A DNA stretch of 13,487 nt from Flavobacteriales bacterium UBA7878 (GTDB taxonomy: Bacteria; Bacteroidota; Bacteroidia; Flavobacteriales; Schleiferiaceae): contig DLRW01000067.1 in NCBI GenBank assembly GCA_002501205.1, positions 1 through 13,487 of the forward strand. The letters are read 5' to 3'. Positions 1-6,990 of this stretch are shown one piece after another. The notes beneath the pieces are model-generated. The model did not search any database and was not told where the DNA came from. It saw only the letters and a program-made list of their open reading frames with translations. The position numbers were made by a program, and so were the translations under genes. The stretch's first letter is position 1, and the number at the start of each line of letters is the position of its first letter.

Positions 1-1288
1 CAATGGTACCGCGACCAGGGATTGGGGCAATAATCCGAATACCTAAGGCACTTAAAGAAAGTGCAATGTCATCTTCCAGGTTTTTGATACGTGAAATACG
101 TACCCCTGGCGCAGGAACAATTTCGTATAAAGTAACGGTTGGGCCAATGGTAGCCTTGATTTTCGAAATCTCAATCTTATAGTTATTGAGGGTTTCTACA
201 ATCTTATTTTTATTGCTGGCCAGCTCTTCCTCGTTAATGGTAATATTGGTGGAACCGTAGTCCTTTAATAATTCGAGGGTGGGTAATTTGAATTTCGAAA
301 GATCTAATGTGGGGTCATAGGGACCAAATTCTTTCACTTTGCGATTTACCTCGCTGGCGCTGAGAGCTTCTTCCTCTTCCTTTTGTTCAATCTCGAAGTC
401 TGTATCATCGTTTTCTTCCTTGCTTTCCTCTGGCTTGGGGGCCGATGGTTTTTCGACTTCAATTACTTGAGGCTCCTCTTCGTCCTTTGTTTCAAGCTCC
501 AATTCCAAGGAAGATTCCTCCTCTTTGTCTTCTTCAAGACTTTCAGGTTTTTCTATGCTGTTAAGATCTGGCTCTGTTTCAATTGCAGATTTAGATTCAG
601 AATAATCGTCTTTAACTTCCAATTGAGGTTCAGGATCTTCCAGTTCTTTTTTCTCGGGTCTTTTAAATTTCCCGAAAAAGCTTTTCACCTTATCAGCCGT
701 CCAGCGGAAGCGGATGGCCAAATAGATCAGTAAGCTGGCTAAAAGCACAATGAGGGTTCCAATGGGTCCGGCTAAACTTCCCAACCAAGCGGCGTAAAAA
801 TGACCTGAGGCTCCGGGTAAATAGCTGCTTTGGGGTGCGATAAATGCAAAGAGACTGGGGATCCAAATCAATAGGAATAAGCTGGAGGCCAAACTCCTTC
901 GCAAGGGTTGCAGGCTAACCCTTAAGGTAAGTCGAAGTCCACTGATCAGTAAAAACCAGGGAACTAAGAAAGCCGCAATTCCAAACCATAGATGAATAAA
1001 CTGATGAGCTATTCCCGCGCCCAGCTTACCCAAAGCATTTTGGGCTTGAATCTCGGGACGGGCCAGTACCTCACCATAAGTTTGCCCTACCAGGCTTTGA
1101 TCTTGGGTCCAATGCAGAAGATAGGAAAAGAAGGAACCCGCTAAATAGAGAGCGGTACTCACAAGGAAAATCCCGAACACCATTTGGTAAGTTGGGTTTC
1201 GAAAGGCTTCGCCTATTTGAGCGGTGCTCAATTTAGGACGAGTACTCTTCGCCTTGGTGCTGGATTTACTTTGCTTTTTTGTCGCCAT
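1..1288 (-). CDS. ftsK: DNA translocase FtsK, N-terminal part (partial, cut by window start)
   Basis: FtsK anchors at the division septum and pumps chromosomal DNA through its ATPase motor so that termini are segregated before septum closure. The minus strand reads open for 429 codons from the ATG at 1288 to the window edge. It starts with a Lys/Ser-rich tail (residues 1-25), then four hydrophobic segments (about 35-58, 95-118, 133-152, 166-192), then a long acidic Glu/Asp/Lys linker (about 213-307). A conserved segment follows (about 313-429) with FGPYDPTLDLSKFKLP, the GPTVTLYEI strand and ISRIKNLEDDIALSLSALGIRI, which is the start of the FtsK/SpoIIIE alpha domain. The Walker-type motor and gamma domain lie outside the window. 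The start is supported by a perfect -7 box 17 bases upstream. The gene is transcribed away from the receptor operon as a separate unit. The order of segments and the signature sequence leave little doubt. Confidence 0.95.
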   Translation of the reverse strand, partial: MATKKQSKSSTKAKSTRPKLSTAQIGEAFRNPTYQMVFGIFLVSTALYLAGSFFSYLLHWTQDQSLVGQTYGEVLARPEIQAQNALGKLGAGIAHQFIHLWFGIAAFLVPWFLLISGLRLTLRVSLQPLRRSLASSLFLLIWIPSLFAFIAPQSSYLPGASGHFYAAWLGSLAGPIGTLIVLLASLLIYLAIRFRWTADKVKSFFGKFKRPEKKELEDPEPQLEVKDDYSESKSAIETEPDLNSIEKPESLEEDKEEESSLELELETKDEEEPQVIEVEKPSAPKPEESKEENDDTDFEIEQKEEEEALSASEVNRKVKEFGPYDPTLDLSKFKLPTLELLKDYGSTNITINEEELASNKNKIVETLNNYKIEISKIKATIGPTVTLYEIVPAPGVRISRIKNLEDDIALSLSALGIRIIAPIPGRGTI

Positions 1289-1305
1289 ACATTCTTACGC
1301 AGAGG

Positions 1306-1313
1306 CAAAAATA
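1306..1313 (-). promoter_or_regulatory. Promoter -7 box of ftsK
   Basis: The minus strand reads TATTTTTG, an exact match to the Bacteroidota -7 consensus TAnnTTTG, ending 17 bases before the ftsK ATG. No convincing TTG -33 element is seen at the usual distance. A start about 7 bases downstream would leave a leader of about 10 bases. Confidence 0.5.
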
Positions 1314-1366
1314 AGAACATTATGCTGCGACCGCGGCCCCCTTTCAGAGGGTAATTAACAATGTTC

Positions 1367-2224
1367 CTAAAATTGTACTCTCCGGAAGCTTGAAGCGGAG
1401 GTGGCCATAATTCCGTAGCCGTTCTCTACATTGGAATAAATCTGGGAAGGCTCACTAAAGAAACCATCGTTGTAATTGTAAGCAGACTTGGTTAATTCAT
1501 GGCGATAGTAGCTTGAGGAAATATGGTGCAAGCGCAATTCAACAAATACTGCAGAAGTTTCACCTTCAATCCGCACTTTTAATTCGCGTGATTCACCATT
1601 GAAATCATCATCTTTTAAGAAACTCACAAAACCATACTGACGACCATCAAACTCGGAATCTCCAATAAAGTCCTCAAATTCGAAAAATTCCAAAGCGAGG
1701 TCTAAAGAGGAATAAACTAAATCATCGGCCCCCAATTCATTAATGGTAATCATGTAATAATCATCGGTAGAACCATTGTCTGTAAAACGGAAGGTAAATT
1801 CCTTATCAGTACGGTTATAACTTACCGTATCAATTTCTACAGGGCTGGGAACTCGTTCGCTTACTGAGGCTTCCGGGAAACCGGGGCCTCGCACTACCAA
1901 GCGATAATTTTGATCGGCAATTACTTGATGGGGAGTGCGATATACAAACTGAGGTTCATAGCCAGGGTTGTAGGCTTCGGCCGTAAGTTGAAAGGGAGAA
2001 GCGGGATCGTCGGTATATAACCATGCTTCAAAATCGTCTCTGCTTTGAGGGTCTTTAGAAGATAGCGAATAGACAGATTCGCTTAAAAACACTTCCATGC
2101 CTTGTCCGCTTTTCAAGCGGGTATCAATCACAATTTGAGGTCCGGGATCAGGTAGTTCATAATCCAGCTCTTTTTCGCAAGACCATAAAGCAAGGAGCGG
2201 AAGGAAATAGCTAAGTTTTTTCAT
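1367..2224 (-). CDS. DUF4249 family surface lipoprotein, partner of TonB-dependent receptor
   Basis: This is a 285-residue predicted outer-membrane lipoprotein of the DUF4249 type, a Bacteroidota family commonly encoded beside a TonB-dependent receptor. No substrate is established for it. The N-terminus is a lipoprotein signal (MKKLSYFLPLLALWSC, Cys16 lipidated). The mature end, CEKELDYE, fits the C-x-K-(D/E) lipoprotein export signal described for Flavobacteriia, so surface exposure is likely. A family-typical segment follows: PGPQIVIDTRLKSGQGMEVFLSES. The rest looks beta-rich with no membrane helix. It starts 2 bases after the stop of the receptor gene, so the two are almost certainly one transcript. 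By analogy with SusC/SusD pairs it may help capture the ligand for the receptor; that is inference. The family call rests on recognition of the N-terminal pattern and the context. Confidence 0.8.
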   Translation of the reverse strand: MKKLSYFLPLLALWSCEKELDYELPDPGPQIVIDTRLKSGQGMEVFLSESVYSLSSKDPQSRDDFEAWLYTDDPASPFQLTAEAYNPGYEPQFVYRTPHQVIADQNYRLVVRGPGFPEASVSERVPSPVEIDTVSYNRTDKEFTFRFTDNGSTDDYYMITINELGADDLVYSSLDLALEFFEFEDFIGDSEFDGRQYGFVSFLKDDDFNGESRELKVRIEGETSAVFVELRLHHISSSYYRHELTKSAYNYNDGFFSEPSQIYSNVENGYGIMATSASSFRRVQF

Positions 2225-2226
2225 GG

Positions 2227-4560
2227 CTAGAATTTGAATTGATAAGAGATGGATGGAATAATAGGGAAGAGGCTCACTTGATTTATACGACGCTCTCCAT
2301 TACTGTTTTGATTGAGATAAAGGAAGAAGGGATTCTGGCGTGAATAGGCATTGTACACCGAAACATTCCAGGTACTCTGACCCCATTTGGTTTTAACATG
2401 CCAGTTAAAGCCTAAGTCTAAGCGGTGATAGGCGGGCATCCGCAAGCCATTGCGATCACTAAAGCGATCGTAGGTGGTAGATGAGCCATATTCATTAGTC
2501 AGCATAAATTGCGAAATAGGAGCGGTAAAAGTGTTTCCGGTTCCATACACCCAAGTAAGGCCTAAGTCGAAACGCTCGCTGAACTGATGGTTAAGAACCA
2601 CACTAATATCATGTCGACGATCGAAGCGATAGGGATACCATTCACCATCATTTAAATTACCAAAGCGCCGGTTACTCCAGGCCAGGGTGTAGCCAATCCA
2701 ACCGGTGGTTTTTCCTTTTTTCTTGCGGAATAATAATTCCAAGCCATAGGCTTCACCTTCACCATCGGTTTCAACAGTGCTTTGCCAATCGGTATTCGAC
2801 AGGAAGGAAGCTCCTTCTTTGTATTCAATCAAATTGTCCATCACCTTATAATAGGCTTCTGCACTGAACTCGAAGCGTTTATTCCATAAGGATGTGCTAC
2901 TTCCAATAGCCACCTGCTGCGAGATTTGGGGCTTAACCTTGGCTGTTGAGCTTACCCATAAATCCGTAGGTAAACCAATACCCGAATTGGAAAGCAGATG
3001 TACATATTGATTCATCAAGGCATAAGAGCCTTTAACGGAAATCTCATCATTGATTAAGTAACGGGCAGAAACGCGGGGCTGTACATTATGATAAAAAGCA
3101 TTGTCATTGGTCAGATAAGCGGAATAATGCAGGCCATAGTTTACCCGCCATTTCGTGCCCAATTTCCAATCGTCCTCCGCATAAACATAGAGGTCATTGG
3201 CAAATACTTTTTTAGACAAGTCCAGGATAGAGTCGATACCAGCACCATTATAGGTTTCTTGAATTTGGGCTACACCCGGACGGAATGTGTGATTGGTATA
3301 GGAAGCACCAAATCGCAATTGATGCTGATTATTGAGGGCATATTCTAAATCATAGCGCAAGCCATAATCGCGAATTAAAGAGAAGTACTCAAAACCGTTA
3401 CGGTTCTCTTCAGTGCCATCTTTATAATAGCTTTCGAAGCCAATTGAAAAGCGGTATTGCGAAAAGGTAGCGGTAAGGTTACTGAAAAGTTTATCGTTAA
3501 AGAGGTGGTTCCAACGTAAGGCACCGGTGTGGTTGCCCCAATTTAGACCAGACTCATCATAGCCTTCACCACCCCCAAAGAAGGGATCGTCTTGGTATTC
3601 TTCGCGAAAGCGGAAATCGTCGATACCATTGTAATAGCTTAAGTAAAGACGGTCTTTACGAGAGAAAACATGGTTGATTTTCGCATTGAGATCAGCGAAG
3701 TAATACCCGAAGTCTTGTCCTTCAGGGATAAAAGGTGAGGCTAAAATATCATAGTAAGTTCGGCGACCACTTACAATAAAGGAGGTGTGATCTTTCCAGA
3801 TGGGACCTTCAATGGTAAGTTTACTGCTTATCAAGCCAAGTGAACCTTCACCGTGGAATTCTCGCAGGTTTCCTTCCTTCATGTCGATTTCCAATACTGA
3901 ACTCAATCGACCCCCAAAACGAGCGGGGAAACCACCCTTGGTGAGGTTTACGTTCTTAATTGCATCGGCATTAAAAACTGAGAAGAAACCGAAGAGGTGA
4001 GAAGCATTGTAAACGGGAACACCATCTAATAAAATCAGGTTCTGATCCGGGCTACCGCCACGCACGTAAAAACCGGTGGTTCCTTCATTACCACTTTGAA
4101 CACCCGGTAAAAGTTGAATAGCCCGGATAATATCCACCTCTCCTAAAAAAGCTGGTATTTTTTTGATCTCAGAAACACTTAATTGAACTTGACTCATTTG
4201 AACCTGTTCAACTTGTGCTTCTTCAGCGGTAACAGTAACTTCCTCCAAAGATTCAAATGCTTCCTTAAGTTCGAAGTCTAAATTGAGGTTCTTGTTGGTG
4301 ATAACAATCTTTTGACGAAGGCTCTCGAAACCAATAAAGGAGACAATTAAATCATACTCACCGGGGGGCAGAGAAAGTGAATAATAGCCAAAAGTATTGG
4401 TGGTTGTGCCGATAGTGCTGCCATCGATATAGAGGTTTACACCAATGATTCGCTCACGAGAAAGGGCATCTTCTACATAGCCACTTACGGTGAAGCTTTT
4501 TTGGGCCCATAAGCTCGATTGCAGGGATAGCAACAGACCCAGAAGAAAAGTTTTTTGCAT
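2227..4560 (-). CDS. TonB-dependent outer-membrane receptor with carboxypeptidase-regulatory-like domain
   Basis: This 777-residue outer-membrane barrel is predicted to import a ligand using TonB/ExbB/ExbD energy. A signal peptide (about 1-19, ...SLWA-QKS) is followed by a CarboxypepD_reg-like beta-sandwich (about 23-100; SGYVEDALSRERIIGVNLYIDG, then GEYDLIVSFIGFES). Next comes a TonB-box-like LEEVTVTAEE (105-114), then a plug (about 125-230) with FYVRGGSPDQNLILLDGVPVYN and FPARFGGRLSSVLEIDMKEG. The remainder is a strand-rich barrel ending in aromatic ISYQFKF, a normal beta-signal. It is shorter than a typical SusC (about 1000 residues), and no SusD follows; a DUF4249 lipoprotein does. The ligand cannot be read from sequence: no siderophore, vitamin or polysaccharide genes are nearby. 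A divergent secreted-protein gene lies 165 bases upstream. Confidence 0.93.
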   Translation of the reverse strand: MQKTFLLGLLLSLQSSLWAQKSFTVSGYVEDALSRERIIGVNLYIDGSTIGTTTNTFGYYSLSLPPGEYDLIVSFIGFESLRQKIVITNKNLNLDFELKEAFESLEEVTVTAEEAQVEQVQMSQVQLSVSEIKKIPAFLGEVDIIRAIQLLPGVQSGNEGTTGFYVRGGSPDQNLILLDGVPVYNASHLFGFFSVFNADAIKNVNLTKGGFPARFGGRLSSVLEIDMKEGNLREFHGEGSLGLISSKLTIEGPIWKDHTSFIVSGRRTYYDILASPFIPEGQDFGYYFADLNAKINHVFSRKDRLYLSYYNGIDDFRFREEYQDDPFFGGGEGYDESGLNWGNHTGALRWNHLFNDKLFSNLTATFSQYRFSIGFESYYKDGTEENRNGFEYFSLIRDYGLRYDLEYALNNQHQLRFGASYTNHTFRPGVAQIQETYNGAGIDSILDLSKKVFANDLYVYAEDDWKLGTKWRVNYGLHYSAYLTNDNAFYHNVQPRVSARYLINDEISVKGSYALMNQYVHLLSNSGIGLPTDLWVSSTAKVKPQISQQVAIGSSTSLWNKRFEFSAEAYYKVMDNLIEYKEGASFLSNTDWQSTVETDGEGEAYGLELLFRKKKGKTTGWIGYTLAWSNRRFGNLNDGEWYPYRFDRRHDISVVLNHQFSERFDLGLTWVYGTGNTFTAPISQFMLTNEYGSSTTYDRFSDRNGLRMPAYHRLDLGFNWHVKTKWGQSTWNVSVYNAYSRQNPFFLYLNQNSNGERRINQVSLFPIIPSISYQFKF

Positions 4561-4578
4561 GTTTTAGTTTTCGTTACG

Positions 4579-4604
4579 ACGAATCATAAACGTTAATAGT
4601 TCGT
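4579..4604. promoter_or_regulatory. Imperfect 26-bp dyad upstream of the receptor operon
   Basis: Arms ACGAA (4579-4583) and TTCGT (4600-4604) share exactly the same centre (4591.5) as the inner palindrome AACGTT (4589-4594); 10 of 13 base pairs across the dyad match. A further TTCGT copy sits at 4570-4574. It lies 19-44 bases upstream of the receptor ATG. A weak promoter candidate (minus strand TTTG at 4652-4655, 16 bases, TATTTTTT at 4628-4635) would place it in the transcribed leader. It could be an operator or chance; no known regulator site is recognised. Confidence 0.3.
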
Positions 4605-4725
4605 TTCCATTGCAGACGACTGTCCGGAAAAAATAGTTGGAAGGTCGAATGCAAATTTTTTAATGATGAATGCGCGGATCTTTTCAAAAGTTAGGCCGAA
4701 AAACTAATTTCACTAAAAATTATTC

Positions 4726-5622
4726 ATGCGTAGTTGGTACTTAATCCTTATAAGTCTGAGCCTGGGGAAACTAGGGGCTCAAGAATTTCATAGTCGTGTG
4801 GAAGAGTATGTAATTCAGGAAAGCCTCTTTAATGGTCAAATAGGTGAATACCCCATTCGCATGTACTTACAAATTGTGGCCACAGAAGATCGAATGCATC
4901 CTTATTCCGTGGTGGAAGGCTGGTATTCCTACAATTCGGTGGGAGAGGCCATTCCCGTTTTTGGCTTACAATCCGGTCAGCAACTTTTGCTTTTTAGTGG
5001 AGAAAGCTATTTGGATAGTATTCGTGATTTGGCTAATCCGGAATTGGACTTTATTGATGGCTATCCTGATTTGATTGATCCCTGGCCAATCCTTAGTAGT
5101 GAGGAATTTGATTTTTTCGAAGAACGATTTTATTTCACCCAAAATAAAGCCTATTGGCAAAAGGGGGCTAAAAAACTGGATTTACGTCTGAGCTTTGATC
5201 CTTTTCAGTTGTATCGTTCATTTCGACATTTAGTTTGGGACGATGGCAGAGCCATGGATCTGGAGGCGATGGACTTAGTAGGATCAGGTTATTCGGTAAT
5301 GGCGGAAAATGACCATTCTATACTTCTGCATTATATCTACGACTCCAACCCCTGGAATCCAATGGGGCGCTGTGGGGCCGGCTTTGAGTCGGGCTTATAC
5401 CTACTTCATTTTTCGGAAGAAGGCTTTTTCCTTAATGCGGATCATTATCCTTTAGAAAGCTGCAATGCAGGAACCTATGTAGAATACAGCTTGCAGGAAG
5501 ACGGTAAATTGAAATTAGAGTCTATGGGTAATGATAAACAAGAAACCTTGTTTATCGACTTAAATGTATTTGATCAAAGTCTGGAGTCCATAATGGAGGC
5601 GCTTCAAAATCAAGCCTATTAA
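4726..5622 (+). CDS. Secreted protein of unknown function
   Basis: I do not recognise a characterised family in this 298-residue protein. It begins with a Sec signal peptide (MRSWYLILISLSLGKLGA, likely cleavage before QE at 18/19). The mature part begins with a probable beta-rich segment, GQIGEYPIRMYLQIV...YSVVEGWYSYNSVGEAIPVFG (38-80). Two cysteines only, Cys216 in MGRCGAGFESGLYLL and Cys246 in LESCNAG, could form one disulfide in the periplasm or outside. There is no lipobox, no membrane helix beyond the signal, and no visible catalytic motif. It is rich in aromatic and acidic residues. It is divergent from the receptor operon across 165 bases and converges on the DUF3307 gene, with which it shares the four bases TTAA as overlapping stops. 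Being real is likely: it has a signal peptide, full length and clean surroundings. Function is unknown. Confidence 0.75.
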   Translation: MRSWYLILISLSLGKLGAQEFHSRVEEYVIQESLFNGQIGEYPIRMYLQIVATEDRMHPYSVVEGWYSYNSVGEAIPVFGLQSGQQLLLFSGESYLDSIRDLANPELDFIDGYPDLIDPWPILSSEEFDFFEERFYFTQNKAYWQKGAKKLDLRLSFDPFQLYRSFRHLVWDDGRAMDLEAMDLVGSGYSVMAENDHSILLHYIYDSNPWNPMGRCGAGFESGLYLLHFSEEGFFLNADHYPLESCNAGTYVEYSLQEDGKLKLESMGNDKQETLFIDLNVFDQSLESIMEALQNQAY

Positions 5623-6335
5623 AGCTTCTTGATAAGTTCCAAATAGATAAGACCAGTAGCCATAGCCAGGGCAAAGCTGAGTAGGGTACCAATTAAAACG
5701 TATTCGGTAAGTTTTCGGTCCTTGGCACGCGAAAGATCACCAAAGCGGAAAACCGACTTCGCTGCAATTAAAAGACCAATGGCCTGCCATTGATTGAGGA
5801 CAATAAAGCCAAAAACAAAAAGTCGTTCCAAAACACCGATATAGAGTCCGGCCTTAGCCAGTGAATTAGCTTTGGGATCTTCATCTAAAACCCATTGCTG
5901 CATAACCAAACGCATAATTAGGGAAGAAACAAAACTCACAAAAATGAGAGCTATTATTAGGCTGATGAAGGACGCTTCTTTCAGAAAAGAGAGATCTGGC
6001 CATTGATCATAAAAACTATAGCTGGCCAGAGCCAAAATGGATATATGTGCCAATTGATCGGCAATAAAGAGGGGGAGGGCCTTAAACCAATTTCGAAAGT
6101 GGTATTTCAGTTGGTCAATTAGGGCATGACTTAAAACAATTAAAACCCACCAGAGCCATAGCTCCCATTGAAAGGCTGTGCAAAGGACCAGTAAAATGGC
6201 ATGCACTAAAATATGGTAGTAGAAGGCCGCACTTTTAAAACCTCTTAAGGCCTTGGCTTCCGCCCATGCACGGCTTTGAAAAACAAAATCACCCAAGAAA
6301 TGCGCCAATAAAAATTGAAGAAAAAGGCTGATCAT
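5619..6335 (-). CDS. DUF3307 family multi-pass membrane protein
   Basis: This 238-residue integral membrane protein is predicted to have about six or seven helices (roughly 1-20, 38-56, 58-76, 90-106, 122-146, 163-192, 212-234). It matches the DUF3307 family by the opening FLLAHFLGDFVFQ and the closing AKSVFRFGDLSRAKDRKLTEYVLIGTLLS; no biochemical role is established for the family. Four i/i+4 polar pairs sit in or at the first membrane segments: His12/Asp16, His41/His45, His70/Asp74 and Asp93/His97. That arrangement can build a metal site inside a helix bundle, so a membrane metalloenzyme is possible (inference). Its ATG overlaps the TGA of satD by four bases (ATGA), so the two are translationally coupled and probably act together. 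The 3' end overlaps the convergent secreted-protein gene. Confidence 0.85.
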   Translation of the reverse strand: MISLFLQFLLAHFLGDFVFQSRAWAEAKALRGFKSAAFYYHILVHAILLVLCTAFQWELWLWWVLIVLSHALIDQLKYHFRNWFKALPLFIADQLAHISILALASYSFYDQWPDLSFLKEASFISLIIALIFVSFVSSLIMRLVMQQWVLDEDPKANSLAKAGLYIGVLERLFVFGFIVLNQWQAIGLLIAAKSVFRFGDLSRAKDRKLTEYVLIGTLLSFALAMATGLIYLELIKKL

Positions 6336-6931
6336 AAGGCTTCGATTTGCGCTCTAAAATAAGCTTCAAAATCGGAAAGGGCATCAAAACCACCGCGTTT
6401 TAAAGCTTCGGAAACCGTGCTTTGAGACTTGCCACTTAAGCGCATTAAATCTTTTTGACTGCGTTGAGGATCGCGCAGGGATAAATGAATGAGCTCTGCA
6501 ACGGGAGGCGTCCAATGATCTGCGACTAACATCGCCAGTTTGGCCATCAGATTGAGAGTAGTATCTAAATCGTGATAATCCGAACGGAAGGCTAGGCTTT
6601 GCTTTTTGAGCTCCTTTAATAAACGACCGGAATACTGGTAGGCCAGGCCGGTATCTTCATTAATGGGTACAGAGCTAGGTGCATCCGGCCCTAAGCCGAT
6701 AGCTAAGCGAATATCAGGACCATCTTTTTGCTTGAGACGAGCCTTTAAAAGCAGGGCCTGCCTTAGGGCATCTTGAGCCGGACAACGCAATTGAAAACCA
6801 TCTCCCTGGAAGATAGCCCAATCGCCATAGGCTACATGACCCTCTGCAACCTCAAGCTTGAGGGGTTCCTGATAGTTTTGAGCCGCATGGGCTGATGACT
6901 TGATAATATCTCCACTAATTACCGCTAACAT
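6332..6931 (-). CDS. SatD family protein: cyclase-like core plus helix-turn-helix
   Basis: This 199-residue cytosolic protein matches the SatD family, named from the sat operon beside ffh in Streptococcus mutans; molecular function is not established. Visible landmarks: AVISGDIIKSS (3-13, Asp8), FQGDGFQLRC (41-50, Asp44), a helix rich in Ala/Leu (54-68), IRLAIGLG (74-81), and NEDTGLAYQYSGRLLKEL (91-107). Their order and spacing resemble class III nucleotide cyclases: first metal Asp, GD-F hairpin, RiGI-G strand, then the GxAVNxAARL-type helix. A C-terminal helix-turn-helix follows (about 157-180, RSQKDLMRLS-GKSQSTVSEALKR). This suggests a DNA-binding protein whose N-domain makes or senses a nucleotide; that is inference. 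Two identical dyads flank its promoter, so autoregulation is likely. It overlaps the DUF3307 gene by ATGA. The ATG at 6931 is chosen because the promoter ends 25 bases upstream. Confidence 0.85.
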   Translation of the reverse strand: MLAVISGDIIKSSAHAAQNYQEPLKLEVAEGHVAYGDWAIFQGDGFQLRCPAQDALRQALLLKARLKQKDGPDIRLAIGLGPDAPSSVPINEDTGLAYQYSGRLLKELKKQSLAFRSDYHDLDTTLNLMAKLAMLVADHWTPPVAELIHLSLRDPQRSQKDLMRLSGKSQSTVSEALKRGGFDALSDFEAYFRAQIEAL

Positions 6932-6933
6932 GT

Positions 6934-6955
6934 ATATCGCCTTATTTTACGATAT
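6934..6955. promoter_or_regulatory. Operator-like dyad 1 (ATATCG-N10-CGATAT), satD start-proximal
   Basis: Six-base arms ATATCG (6934-6939) and CGATAT (6950-6955) are perfect inverted repeats with a 10-base AT-rich spacer. It lies 3-24 bases upstream of the satD ATG and would cover the predicted transcription start (about 6950). It has the same arms and spacing as dyad 2; centres are 28 bases apart. Confidence 0.65.
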
Positions 6956-6956
6956 T

Positions 6957-6964
6957 CAAATATA
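6957..6964 (-). promoter_or_regulatory. Promoter -7 box of satD-DUF3307
   Basis: The minus strand reads TATATTTG, an exact TAnnTTTG, lying between the two dyads and overlapping the edge of dyad 2. No TTG -33 element is seen, which fits a promoter helped or governed by a bound regulator. The predicted leader is under 20 bases. Confidence 0.6.
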
Positions 6965-6983
6965 TCGTTTTTTAAGACGATAT
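6962..6983. promoter_or_regulatory. Operator-like dyad 2 (ATATCG-N10-CGATAT), satD start-distal
   Basis: Arms ATATCG (6962-6967) and CGATAT (6978-6983) extend by one more matching base on each side to TATATCGT / ACGATATA (6961-6968 and 6977-6984). It covers the -12 to -33 region of the predicted satD promoter, where a bound protein would block polymerase. It fills the gap up to the methyltransferase stop codon at 6991. Confidence 0.7.
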
Positions 6984-6990
6984 AGTTACT

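Noticed and set aside
383..733. Open frame of 116 codons on the plus strand, very rich in Phe and Leu
   Set aside because: It lies antisense to the Glu/Lys-rich linker of ftsK; GAA/GAG codons read backwards give TTC/CTC, which explains the composition. It starts with TTG and has no promoter or family resemblance.
1340..1360. Possible terminator hairpin between the DUF4249 gene and ftsK (CCCT/AGGG)
   Set aside because: Only four base pairs with a five-base loop and no T-run on either strand; too weak to call.
3088..4000. Two short plus-strand open frames inside the receptor gene
   Set aside because: They are antisense to a well-conserved TonB receptor frame and show no domain or start signals.
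4844..5160. Short frames on both strands within the secreted-protein gene
   Set aside because: The frame with the signal peptide and full length explains this DNA; the others are shadows.
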